64,000 nt of DNA from Phytophthora colocasiae (Eukaryota; Oomycota; Peronosporomycetes; Peronosporales; Peronosporaceae), in NCBI GenBank assembly GCA_018806915.1, contig JAGKQI010000012.1:62001-126000 (forward strand), in the 5' to 3' direction. Made by a program: the position numbers and the translations under genes. The notes beneath the pieces are model-generated. The model saw nothing but the letters and a program-made list of their open reading frames with translations. It was not told the DNA's origin and did not search any database. Positions 45,758 to 54,400 of this stretch are shown piece by piece (within the stretch, counting starts at the first letter, position 1; each line of letters begins with the position of its first letter).

Positions 45758-45773
45758 TGGTAGCACTTTGTAG
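45758..45773 (+). other. tRNA primer-binding site of element 2
   Basis: TGGTAGCACTTTGTAG two bases after the LTR; same core as element 1. Confidence 0.75.
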
Positions 45774-45804
45774 TCCGTCCCACGACCGACTGCTGTTCGT
45801 TCGT

Positions 45805-47142
45805 ATGACTCCATACGAACGCGGGGTAGAGAACTCCCCAATGGATGAGGGATCCACTGGGACCCCTCACATGTCCGTGACGCGCACGGACTGTGCCCAC
45901 CTGTCAGATCCAGAGTGGGAAGCTCTCCAAAGACTTTCACAAGTCATTGGAGAGGCAGCGGTAGCGACGATGCTTCGCACGCTATCGCCGACAGAGCAAC
46001 ACGGTGTTGCTCTGGGGTACATTGTTAAGGAGCAACGAGATGTTGCTGCCTCGGTGGCTTCCCCTAAGCCACGCGTGGAGTCGTTGAAACTCCACGTGAG
46101 TACCTACACGGGGAAGGAGGACGAGACCCTCCTTCGGTGGCTTGTCGAACTCGACACAGCCGTTGCGGCTCGACGCATCGTCGATCCGATGTCGAAGGTC
46201 GCGTTCGCCATGTCATGTCTTGGCGGACGTGCGAGGAGTTGGGCCTATGGGCGCCGACTCTCGGATCCTACGTGCTTCAGCACGTATGAGGTGTTCAAGG
46301 AGGAACTCAAGCTTGCGTTTGAGCCTCCGAAGAACGAGTTCAGATCGAGAGCGGAGTTTCTTGATCTGCAACAGGGCAAGGATGATGTTCACACCTTTGC
46401 CCAGCGTGCTCGATACTTGGTATCGAACATAGTGGCCAACCCGATCGACGAGGCGACCAAGGTCGTCACGTGCATGAAGGGACTAAGAGATGGTCCCGTC
46501 AAAACATATCTCTTCCGAGAGTATCCGAATACTCTCGAGGAGGCGATCAGCCTTACAATGCAAGAGGAGTTTAGCCGACGTCAAGCTAAACTCCATGCGA
46601 ACGCGCCGAAGCCGGCGCGTCCTGTTGCGAAGACGGGAGGTCCGGAACCTATGGACCTCTCGAGTGCTACGACTGCTGGTCAACAGCAGCGTAAGAACGT
46701 CAAGGTTCGATGTTACCTGTGTGGTAACATCGGTCACTATGCACGCAAGTGCACAGCGGGCGGGCGTTCAGTAGGCGCGGGGCGTCCTACTGGTGATGCA
46801 GTCTCGCGTGTCGAACTCGGACACGCGACGTTGAAGGCTGCTGCCCCCAGCGAGAAGATTTGTCGCTGCGAGATGCAAGATGACAAGCCAGGCCTTGTCA
46901 TCCTGAACGTGATGTCGAAGAGAGTAAACTCTCTTCGTGCCCTAGTGGACTCGGGCGCGTCGAAAAACTTTGTTCGACAGGGAAGTCTTCGAAGGCTTGA
47001 CTTCAAAGAGACCGACACGCCTCGCGGCGTGTTGGAGGTGCGGTTGGCAACAGGTGCCACCGTAAGGAGTGGTCCGTGTGCGCTTCTCTTACAAACGAAG
47101 GACGTTTGTAGAAGACCTTATCGTCTTGGATCTAGACGGTAA
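45805..47142 (+). CDS. gag: Gag with zinc knuckle and start of protease (element 2)
   Basis: 445 aa frame. It contains a Gag capsid domain (LHVSTYTGKEDETLLRWLVE, FAMSCLGGRARSWAYG, YPNTLEEAISLTMQEEFSR). The knuckle CYLCGNIGHYARKC (C-x2-C-x4-H-x4-C) follows, then the protease active site ALVDSGASKNFV. The frame is lost near 47060 and continues as the next ORF. Almost every 30-50 bp of the coding DNA forms a perfect stem, e.g. 46516-46537, 46566-46594, 46708-46732, 46916-46937. Confidence 0.9.
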   Translation: MTPYERGVENSPMDEGSTGTPHMSVTRTDCAHLSDPEWEALQRLSQVIGEAAVATMLRTLSPTEQHGVALGYIVKEQRDVAASVASPKPRVESLKLHVSTYTGKEDETLLRWLVELDTAVAARRIVDPMSKVAFAMSCLGGRARSWAYGRRLSDPTCFSTYEVFKEELKLAFEPPKNEFRSRAEFLDLQQGKDDVHTFAQRARYLVSNIVANPIDEATKVVTCMKGLRDGPVKTYLFREYPNTLEEAISLTMQEEFSRRQAKLHANAPKPARPVAKTGGPEPMDLSSATTAGQQQRKNVKVRCYLCGNIGHYARKCTAGGRSVGAGRPTGDAVSRVELGHATLKAAAPSEKICRCEMQDDKPGLVILNVMSKRVNSLRALVDSGASKNFVRQGSLRRLDFKETDTPRGVLEVRLATGATVRSGPCALLLQTKDVCRRPYRLGSRR

Positions 47143-48289
47143 GTTCGACTTGGTATTAGGCATGCCGTGGCTTGCACGGCATGACCCGGTGATCAACCGG
47201 GAGAAGCGTACGCTCGTACGCTTCAACAACACATGCGCGACAGAGAGCGATGGCCCTGTCAGTGCTGCACATGCACCGGCCGGTGCATGTGAATCCCTAG
47301 TTGAGGCAGCAGCGGCCGCCGCTGCCTCCGATCGCCACCGGCGACCATCAACGACTCCGAGAGTCGTTGTGAGAAAATGTGTGTCGACTCAGAAATCTGA
47401 GCCGAAGGGTCGCGGTCACATGAGTGATGGTCAGGTGAATGTGAATCACCTGAGAGAAGGTAAAATACCGGTATTACCGGTATCCTTGGAGGTACTTCAA
47501 GCCCCCAAGGGTCGCGCCGACGACGTCGCGTCAACTCTAGGAGTTGACGAAATAAATAAAATTCGGGGAACCGAAAGGCGTGCGTCAGCTCTGGGAGCTG
47601 ACGCCACTGGCGCGTCGCTGCTAGTTCTGGGAACTAGCGATCGTGCATCAGCTCCGGGAGCTGATGATGCGTGTACAGGCGAACATTCGCTGCTAGTTCC
47701 GGGAAATAGCGATCGTTCATCAGCCCCGGGAGCTGATGATACGTGTAAAAGGGAACACTCGCTAGCGCTGGGAGCTAGCGAGAGCACGTCGACTCGGGGA
47801 GTCGACGATGCAGTTGCTTCATCCGTTGTAGCGGATGAAGCTCAATCCGTAGGAGCGGATGAAGCTCCATCCGTTTTAGTGGATGGAGACGCAGCGGTTC
47901 AGGGAACCGACTGCGCGGCAGGAGGTGCTGGTTGTTGCAAACGTCCAGCACCTGAAGAACCTGCGTGCTCACGTGCAGCGGTGCTGCACGCGATGAGCGG
48001 CACACAAGCAGTGCTTGAATGTGCGAGTCAGCGGAAGGAATCCGCTGACGATTGCGATAAAGTCCCGTCCAAGGTGGGATGCCTTGGACGTGGAGCGCCT
48101 GGAGCTGAGCTCCATGGCAGACCTTCGCGGCGCAAGCTCAGGGAGCTTTGCGAGTCCCAGTCCGTGACTGTGGAGGGTGTGTCTGCGGTGCAGACACCGA
48201 GTGTCAAGGCGTTGGACGTCTTGACACGAACTGATACTGCGGTACAGCGCGGCACCAGCTCAGTGAGCTGTGTGAGTCTCAGTCCGTGA
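47069..48289 (+). CDS. pol: Protease C-terminal half and low-complexity linker (element 2)
   Basis: 406 aa frame. It begins with the rest of the protease (FVEDLIVLDLDGKFDLVLG, MPWLARHDPVI). A long Ala/Ser/Asp-rich linker follows with recurring SAPGADD-type words, each coded by a perfect DNA hairpin. It occupies the same place as the repetitive linker of element 1. It ends in a TGA followed by a second copy of a 122 bp repeat. Confidence 0.8.
   Translation: MVRVRFSYKRRTFVEDLIVLDLDGKFDLVLGMPWLARHDPVINREKRTLVRFNNTCATESDGPVSAAHAPAGACESLVEAAAAAAASDRHRRPSTTPRVVVRKCVSTQKSEPKGRGHMSDGQVNVNHLREGKIPVLPVSLEVLQAPKGRADDVASTLGVDEINKIRGTERRASALGADATGASLLVLGTSDRASAPGADDACTGEHSLLVPGNSDRSSAPGADDTCKREHSLALGASESTSTRGVDDAVASSVVADEAQSVGADEAPSVLVDGDAAVQGTDCAAGGAGCCKRPAPEEPACSRAAVLHAMSGTQAVLECASQRKESADDCDKVPSKVGCLGRGAPGAELHGRPSRRKLRELCESQSVTVEGVSAVQTPSVKALDVLTRTDTAVQRGTSSVSCVSLSP
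47529..47890 (+). repeat. Hairpin cluster in the element 2 linker
   Basis: Successive stems with 3-7 base loops at 47529-47549, 47582-47604, 47620-47638, 47646-47666, 47692-47710 (one mismatch), 47718-47738 (one mismatch), 47758-47782 and 47787-47807. Three CATCC...GGATG stems follow to about 47890. Confidence 0.9.
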
Positions 48290-48375
48290 CTGAGGAGGGT
48301 GTATCTGCAGGGCAGACACCGAGTGTCGAGACTTTGAACGTCTTGACACGTACTGGTACTGGGTTACAGTACCAG
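48132..48375 (+). repeat. 122 bp tandem duplication in element 2
   Basis: cagtccgtgact and the following GVSA-QTPSV coding block recur at 48158 and 48280. The second copy is out of frame after the TGA at 48287. Confidence 0.85.
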
Positions 48376-48466
48376 AGGATGCGGTAGGAGAATCCGCCGA
48401 TGTGTGCGTCGGCGTTGACCGCACTTCCAACGATGAGTTGGAAGCGCTTCGCGCGGGACTTGTACG

Positions 48467-49384
48467 ATGGACGCATCGAACAAATTTGCATTCTCTCGGA
48501 TATCGAGAGTGGATCGCGAAGCCGAGGAGCTGAAGCAGCTCGTCGTCGATGGCATCACTGAGGGCGATGACCCCCTCAGTGCGAAGACCAAGAAGCAACG
48601 CTTCGAGGAGCAGAGTTGGGACTCGTTGAAGTCGAGTCCCTATTACGAGATTCTGCGGGAGTACAAGGATGTACTCCCGGACGAGATTCCTTCGGAGCTT
48701 CCGAAGGACAAGGGCGTACAGCACGAGATTGATCTCGTGCCGGGCACGAAGTACTGTGTTACACGGCAGTGGCCACTGCCGCGTGAACAAGTGCAAGCGA
48801 TCGACGACTTCTTTGAAAGTCGTCGCCTTGCAGGTCAAGTGCGGGAGTCAAAGTCCCCGCACAGTGCTCCGATGTTCCGTGTTAAGAAACCACAGGGCGG
48901 CTGGCGCATCGTTCATGCGTATAACAAGCTGAACGGTGCGACGATACCGCGAAAAGATGTTATCATCGATTCGATGGCCTTGAGCACTATCTTCAGTGCT
49001 CTTGATCTGCGTGATGGATTCTATCAAATCCTCATGCATGAGAGGGACATCCCTTTCACAGCGGTAAGCACTCCATGCGGTATGCTTTGGGAGTGGCTCG
49101 TAATGCCACAGGGGCTTAAGAACGCCCCTGCGACGTTCAATAGATGCGTGACACATCTATTGCGCTCGGTGCGCGACTTCGCACCGAGTTACTTCGACGA
49201 CGTGTCCGGGGGGAAGACGGACATTGAGATGCACAAGGTGCATCTCCGAAAGCTGCTAGAGCTTATGAGAAAACATAAGCTCTATGCGAACCTGAAGAAG
49301 TGTATCTTCGGGTCGAGCGAGATACCCGTGGGTGTCTCGTGGGGAAAGACGGCGTGCGCCCTGACCCAGAGAAGGTCAGAGTGA
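48467..49384 (+). CDS. pol: Reverse transcriptase domain (element 2)
   Basis: 305 aa frame: HEIDLVPGTKYCVTRQWPLP, RESKSPHSAPMF, GWRIVHAYNKLNGATIPRKD, FSALDLRDGFYQIL, MPQGLKNAPATFN and the catalytic YFDDV. Compared with element 1, about six residues after YFDDV (the FVHSxAE block) are missing. The frame is lost near 49330; the RT thumb continues in the next frame. It is non-functional as it stands. Confidence 0.9.
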   Translation: MDASNKFAFSRISRVDREAEELKQLVVDGITEGDDPLSAKTKKQRFEEQSWDSLKSSPYYEILREYKDVLPDEIPSELPKDKGVQHEIDLVPGTKYCVTRQWPLPREQVQAIDDFFESRRLAGQVRESKSPHSAPMFRVKKPQGGWRIVHAYNKLNGATIPRKDVIIDSMALSTIFSALDLRDGFYQILMHERDIPFTAVSTPCGMLWEWLVMPQGLKNAPATFNRCVTHLLRSVRDFAPSYFDDVSGGKTDIEMHKVHLRKLLELMRKHKLYANLKKCIFGSSEIPVGVSWGKTACALTQRRSE

Positions 49385-49449
49385 TCAATGAATGGCCCAC
49401 GCCATCCAATGAGAAGGAACTGAGGTAGTTCCTTGGGCTTGCCACGTAC

Positions 49450-50373
49450 TTGTGCAAGTACGTGGAGAACTATGCGGGCAAGATTCGCCCGTTGTCACAG
49501 CTTCTTAAGAAAGAAGCTGAGTGGATTTGGACGACCGAGTGCGAGGAGGCATTCGGTGTAGTCAAGCAGGGCTTGACTGAAGCGCCGATCTTGGCCGTGG
49601 CGGACCAAGATCGTCCATTCCATGTAGTGTGCGATGCATCCGACTTTGCAATCGGATGTGCATTGATGCAACACGATCACGAAGGGCGTGATCATGTATA
49701 CTACTATCAATCGCGTCAGCTGAAGCCAGCTGAGCGTAACTATCCCGTACATGACAAGGAGCTCCTTGCCATGAAGTATGCAATCGCAAAGTTCCGAGTG
49801 TATCTACTTGGGAGTAGACCGTTCGTGGTCTATACAGACCACGCATCATTGCGTACGGCGATTAAGTCGCCGCACATCTCACAACCTATGGCGAGATGGT
49901 TGTCCTTCTTCGCGGAGTACAACTTCCGGGTGGAGTACAAACCCGGAGGACTCAATGTAGTGGCCGACGCGTTATCGCATCGACCTGACTATGCGGAGAC
50001 GATCGACGCCAACGCAGTTGGCGTCGTGAGGACAAGTGTGCCGTCGTCAACGTTGATTGACGACGTGAAGAACGCGTATGCAAGGGATGCAGACGCGAAG
50101 GGGCTGCTGGAGTTCTTTACAGGACCTTCCGACGTGGCACGTCGGAAGCTAACCCCTCATCTTCGAGCTCGTGTACACCGCTATCGTGTACACGAAGGCC
50201 TACTGTTGTACAGTGCAGTAGACGACAATGCGGATCGCATTGTCGTTCCGAATGATAATGACCTCCGGTTGAGGATCATGTTCGAGTATCACGATGTCCC
50301 CACGGCAGGGCATCCGGGTCGTGAGAAGACATACACTCTTCTCACGCGTGACTTCTACTGGCACCACCAGTAG
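49450..50373 (+). CDS. pol: RT thumb end, RNase H and integrase zinc finger (element 2)
   Basis: 307 aa frame. It is preceded in frame by KELR and a TAG at 49426-49428 (Gln expected). It codes the RT connection (CKYVENYAGKIRPLSQLLKK), RNase H (VVCDASDFAIGCAL, YTDHASL) and the start of the integrase HHCC finger (YHDVPTAGHPGREKTY). It stops at TAG 50371, where Tyr is expected. Confidence 0.88.
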   Translation: MCKYVENYAGKIRPLSQLLKKEAEWIWTTECEEAFGVVKQGLTEAPILAVADQDRPFHVVCDASDFAIGCALMQHDHEGRDHVYYYQSRQLKPAERNYPVHDKELLAMKYAIAKFRVYLLGSRPFVVYTDHASLRTAIKSPHISQPMARWLSFFAEYNFRVEYKPGGLNVVADALSHRPDYAETIDANAVGVVRTSVPSSTLIDDVKNAYARDADAKGLLEFFTGPSDVARRKLTPHLRARVHRYRVHEGLLLYSAVDDNADRIVVPNDNDLRLRIMFEYHDVPTAGHPGREKTYTLLTRDFYWHHQ

Positions 50374-51027
50374 AAGTGGGTTCGCAAGTACGTACGTGCT
50401 TGCGAGGTTTGTTAACGCGTGAAGCCTGCGCGGTTCTTGCAGGCTCCTCTTCAGTCACTTCCGACTCCGTCGGAGTGATGGCAGTCCATGTCCATGGACT
50501 TTGTCTTCGGTCTTCCGCCTGACAGCAAGCGGAGGACGAGCATCGTTGTCTTTGTGGACCGATTCAGCAAGATGGTTCATCTTGCTGCCGTCCCGGCTAC
50601 TGTTATAGCCGCGCAGACTGCACGACTGTTTGTTGACATGGTGTTCAAACACCATGGCATGCCGCTCGACATTGTGTCGGACCGTGATCCACGCTTCACA
50701 GCGCGGTTCTGGCAAGAAGTGTTTACACTTCTTGGTTCACAGTTATCAATGTCGACTGCGGATCATCCGCAGACGGACGGACAGACCGAACGTGTCAACC
50801 GTGTACTGGGTGACACGTTGAAGAGCTACGCTCACTCGTTCCCGCACTGGAGCGAGTGCTTGCCGATGGCAGAGTTTGCCATCAACAAGTCGGTGCATGC
50901 CTCGACAGGGCATACACCGTTCTACGTGAACGCCATGAGGCATCCACGATTGCCGAGCATGCTCGGCGGGGTAGCTTCCTCCTTAAGTGGGGGAGGTTGC
51001 GTCCGAACAACCGCAAAATGCAACTGA
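50374..51027 (+). pseudogene. pol: Integrase catalytic core (element 2)
   Basis: Same frame as the preceding ORF. It is broken by TAG 50371, TAA 50413 (Gln of CQRVKP) and TGA 50476. It then reads SMDFVFGLPPDSKRRTSIVV (first Asp), DIVSDRDPRFTARFWQ (second Asp) and HPQTDGQTERVNRVL (Glu). The frame is lost near 51000 and the integrase C terminus continues in another frame. Confidence 0.85.
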
Positions 51028-52015
51028 TAGCAGCACACTATCAGCTGCGGTGACGCGTGCGACGTCTCGTTCGAGCAGGAACGAGCGCGCGATGTCTGTG
51101 CCGGGCACAGACATGAGAGATGATAGCGAGCAGGCAGGGCCTACTGCTGACAAGGGCGACAAGCTGAAAGGATTCAGCTCGGGTGCGCTAAACTTTGTCC
51201 AGCGAAGACAAGCCGTCTTACGGTTTGTCCAGGATGCTATCGCAGCTTCTGTCGATCGACAGAAGCTGAATGCTGATACTGTTGGTAGAGGCAACACAAA
51301 TGAATTCGAAAAGGATTCATTAGTTTTGTTAGCTACACAAAACCTACCTAGACATGCAGTGTCTGACTTTGGAGCAAGCAAGCTTGCTCCAAGATTCATT
51401 GGGCCGTTCAAAGTACTTGAACGGCACGGCAACGCGTACCGGCTGGACATACCGTCCAGCATGAGGTTCCACCCGACCTTCTACGTCGGGCGGTTGAAGC
51501 CGTACGTGCAGCACGGACTACCTAGGGTTGGTAGTCCGACTGAGGAGTGCGAGAGGCCTGGAAGGCCTTCTGGAGACCGTCGACACGGTCGATCAACCGG
51601 TTCACTCTCGTCCCAAGACCGGACGAGAGGTTCGAGGCAGTCTGAGCTGCCTCGCAGACCTCAGCACGGAGGACACGAACCTCCTGCTTCAGAGCCGCTA
51701 TCTCAGCGCTCTGTGTCTGCTCCAGCGCAGCAACTCGATCGTGCAGGGCACGATCGCCATGGTCATAGCGATAACCATGCGGAGGGAGGGTTCCCACCCC
51801 CTCCGCCGCCGTTGCGCGACGCGCGTGGAGCGATCCGCTGGATTGTTGAGCGGATCGTGGCTCATAAGAGAACGAACTCTCAAGAGGTTCGTTTTCGTAT
51901 TCGTTGGAGAGAATTTCCCCTCCATCGAGATACATGGGAGCCGCGGAACGTCCTGATGGAGGGCGTACCGGAAATAGTGATGCCGTACGAAGCCCACCAT
52001 AACTTGCAGGGGTAA
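50987..52015 (+). CDS. pol: Integrase C terminus and chromodomain (element 2)
   Basis: 342 aa frame with GPF module (LAPRFIGPFKVLERHGNAYR), FYVGRLKPY and a Pro/Arg-rich linker. The chromodomain-like end (WIVERIVAHKRTNSQEV, FRIRWREFPLHRDTWEPR) follows. It overlaps the antisense ORF from 51522 on. It holds a 26 bp perfect palindrome at 51243-51268. Confidence 0.85.
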   Translation: MGEVASEQPQNATDSSTLSAAVTRATSRSSRNERAMSVPGTDMRDDSEQAGPTADKGDKLKGFSSGALNFVQRRQAVLRFVQDAIAASVDRQKLNADTVGRGNTNEFEKDSLVLLATQNLPRHAVSDFGASKLAPRFIGPFKVLERHGNAYRLDIPSSMRFHPTFYVGRLKPYVQHGLPRVGSPTEECERPGRPSGDRRHGRSTGSLSSQDRTRGSRQSELPRRPQHGGHEPPASEPLSQRSVSAPAQQLDRAGHDRHGHSDNHAEGGFPPPPPPLRDARGAIRWIVERIVAHKRTNSQEVRFRIRWREFPLHRDTWEPRNVLMEGVPEIVMPYEAHHNLQG

Positions 52016-53226
52016 GCCACAGCACTCGGAGCTTCGCGTGGCACAATACGACCACGGAGCTCCTTGAAGATATCGGGTACACGGACGACCGTGTACCCCA
52101 GGAGATCACTTTCGGTGAGACGTGTTGCCAAGGGTTGGCAACACGGGCAGGGTGTTCCAAAGGGAACGGCACATGGGATCCCCGCTTCCATGGACTGATC
52201 ATGGAGGCGTTCACACTTACCACGTGTAGTGTAAGTGTAGTAGCGATCGCGAGCCGCAGCAACGCGCTCGCGATATGCCTTCGGGTCTTTGTTGAAGTTT
52301 TCAACAAAGGCGTTCCACGACTGACACAGTGCCTGCCACTCTGGCACTTTGCTCTTGCGCGAAGTCTTCTTCGCTGCATAGTATCGGAGCTCATGGAAGA
52401 GCCCGATATATTAGTCGCGTCTTTGAGTCTCGGACTCAAAGACAACCTCAGCGGCGACGTCGTCGTCTTTGATACTGTTGCATGCGTACAACAGTATCGG
52501 GTTCGGTGGTGAACTAGCACCGAACCGATCATGGATCTCTGCCTCAGTAGGCATCCATGGTGTGCGCACTGGCGGATCAGTGCGCGGGGCAGTGAGCGCC
52601 CTCGACATGCGGGACGCTTCGTCATCACTGCGCGGACGCTTCGAGCTTGAAGCGCCCGAGGCCTTAACACGAGGTTGTCGAGATCCCACGGGTGGGTCTG
52701 ACGTGTCTTCGGACGAAGACACGGGAGCGGGAGCCTTGGCGTCAAGCTCTCCCTCCTCGACATCGTCGTCATCATAGTCAAGGATGTCTTCGTAGTCCTC
52801 TCCAAAGCGTTCTTTGAGAGGGACAGTAGGATTCTTAATCTCTGCTAGAGAAGAAGACTTCTTCTTCTTCTAATGCTTCGCCTTGTGGAGACCATGGTAC
52901 TCGGTGACAGAGAGCTTCTCTGTCGAACCGCTGGAAGCAGCAGTGCTAGTGGACACTGCTGAGGTTGTTGTTCCTGCTGCAGAGGCAGCAGGGGAGGCTT
53001 GCGCGTCCGCAGAAGCGGACGGAGACGTGGGCGTTGGCGAGATAATCGCAGAATGAACTCGGATTTCTCTCGGGAACTTGACGGCCCTGTCAAGTTCTGT
53101 CAATTGACGTGTCGAGCCCGATACGTCGAATCTTAACGGGGGGCCAGTCCAACGACTTCGATCCTTCAATTGGCCTGATCCTGATTCCCCGGAGCGCCTC
53201 AGGCCTTGGTGTGCTGTACACACCAA
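51522..53226 (-). pseudogene. Antisense ORF of element 2 (unknown protein, coiled-coil C terminus)
   Basis: One minus frame opens at 53226 inside the LTR-like segment and stays coding-like to about 51880, apart from TAG at 52870-52872 and TAA at 52411-52413. It has a Ser/Ala-rich N terminus, an acidic block (DYDDDDVEEGELDA), MPTEAEIHDRFGASSPPNPI, and a central region (ELRYYAAKKTSRKSKVPEWQ, AFVENFNKDPKAYRERVAAA). A shift to a second frame near 51900 gives a Leu/Ala heptad C terminus (HDRVAALEQTQSAEIAALKQ, RVNRLIDRVDGLQ) that stops at 51522, just past the antisense of LKPY. No known domain. Same position and architecture as the element 1 antisense ORF. Confidence 0.6.
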
Positions 53227-53575
53227 TGGCTACATGGGAGAACCACATTATTGGGTGGTTCGTGTGAATTTGTGCATGCCATTGGTAGAAAGTAATGGAT
53301 TTCTACCAATAACAGAGCAGAGTTTCTGCCAACCACACGTTGGTAGACCCTTTAGAAATAGATAACAAACAGTTTTAGGGGGTCCATAATTGGCTTATGC
53401 CAAATTCAATAACAGTTCTCATTTTACGGTATTTTGCAGTTTAATTTAGTTATATTTGATTTAATTATACTTATTTAAATAAGTATACTTAAATTAAGTC
53501 TATTCTAATTGCACGCTTCCTCATACACGTAAGCGCCCGTGTACGCCACCTAATAGGTCTAAGCAGGCCCATTAC
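53196..53575 (+). repeat. Element 2 3' LTR-like copy, truncated
   Basis: Matches 45376-45754 from gcctcag to cccattac. It lacks the first ~85 bp, including TGTAACGGGG. The preceding bases (cttcaattggcctgatcctgattcc) resemble the ggcctgatcctgactcc block near 56655 instead. Confidence 0.8.
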
Positions 53576-54109
53576 CTCCAGTATGTAATACACGCCAAGT
53601 AAATGTGTGGTAGCTGCAGTTCTACACGGGAACTTTGACTACTTCATACTAGAATCTAATGAACCTCAGCGGTCCTAAGCAAACTAACCTTACATCTACT
53701 TCACCCCGTCTTCTTCAAGTCCTTTGACCAACAAGCGCAAATACCCCTACATCAGCAAACCTAATTCCGCTATTGGGGTATTTTCAATAAAAAATTGTCT
53801 GTTCAAACTTCAACACTACGTAGATGTCCGTAACGTGTCCTTTCACGCTCTACACGACGGTACTTGGTAGCACTCCCAAATATTTTTTTTGAAAAATTTA
53901 TTAAATGTCTAAGTGAATTCTCAAAATTTCACCTTTGACTGACCATAACTATACTTAGAGTTGCAGTCTCCTCGCTCTACTAGATGGATTGACTGTACAA
54001 TTCGACGCGATACATTATCGAACTAAATAAAATTTCTATATGCCAAGTCTTCGTAAAGTTATCCAAGTTTAAAGGCAAACACACTCAAACTTACTACACA
54101 TTAATGTCA
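53576..54109. other. Intergenic, AT-rich, no gene seen
   Basis: Short frames only; no repeats noticed. Confidence 0.5.
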
Positions 54110-54400
54110 CACCAAAACGCCGACTAATCTCGTCATCCGTTTGGCTATCAAAATTTCTTAAGACTGATTTAACGTACTTTTTCATGTTCTTTCCGATGGT
54201 ATCTAGTGTGTCACCCAGATTTAATATCTGAATTTAATATTCGCTTATACAGGCATTTTTTTTAAAATTGGACGTTTCTTACGCTATCATTGGCTATATC
54301 TACAATGTCCCTTTCTTACGCACATGGAAACAATGTCATTTGTCTTGCTCGTTCCGGTATAGTGAAGCATATCCACGCTACCTCAAACTCCTGCACCTTA
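54110..54400 (+). repeat. Dispersed repeat family, copy 2
   Basis: Shares ctaatctcgtcat, ctttccgatggtatct, gtgtcacccagatttaat and cctttcttacgcacatgg with copies 1 and 3. Confidence 0.75.

Larger units (their letters stand above)
45296..53575 (+). mobile_element. Ty3/gypsy chromodomain retrotransposon, decayed, hairpin-rich (element 2)
   Basis: Order: 5' LTR, primer-binding site, gag with knuckle, protease, long repetitive linker, RT, RNase H, integrase, chromodomain, antisense ORF, LTR-like 3' end. The LTR start and primer site match element 1, so the two are related families. The coding region has at least three frameshifts and four nonsense codons. The 3' LTR-like copy lacks the first ~85 bp, and no target duplication is found. 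The sequence is unusually dense in short perfect inverted repeats. Confidence 0.92.

Noticed and set aside
51522..52805. 427-residue minus-strand frame as one protein
   Set aside because: Its first ~300 residues are in a different frame from the coding-like antisense protein; only the coiled-coil end (below about 51900) is used in the annotation.
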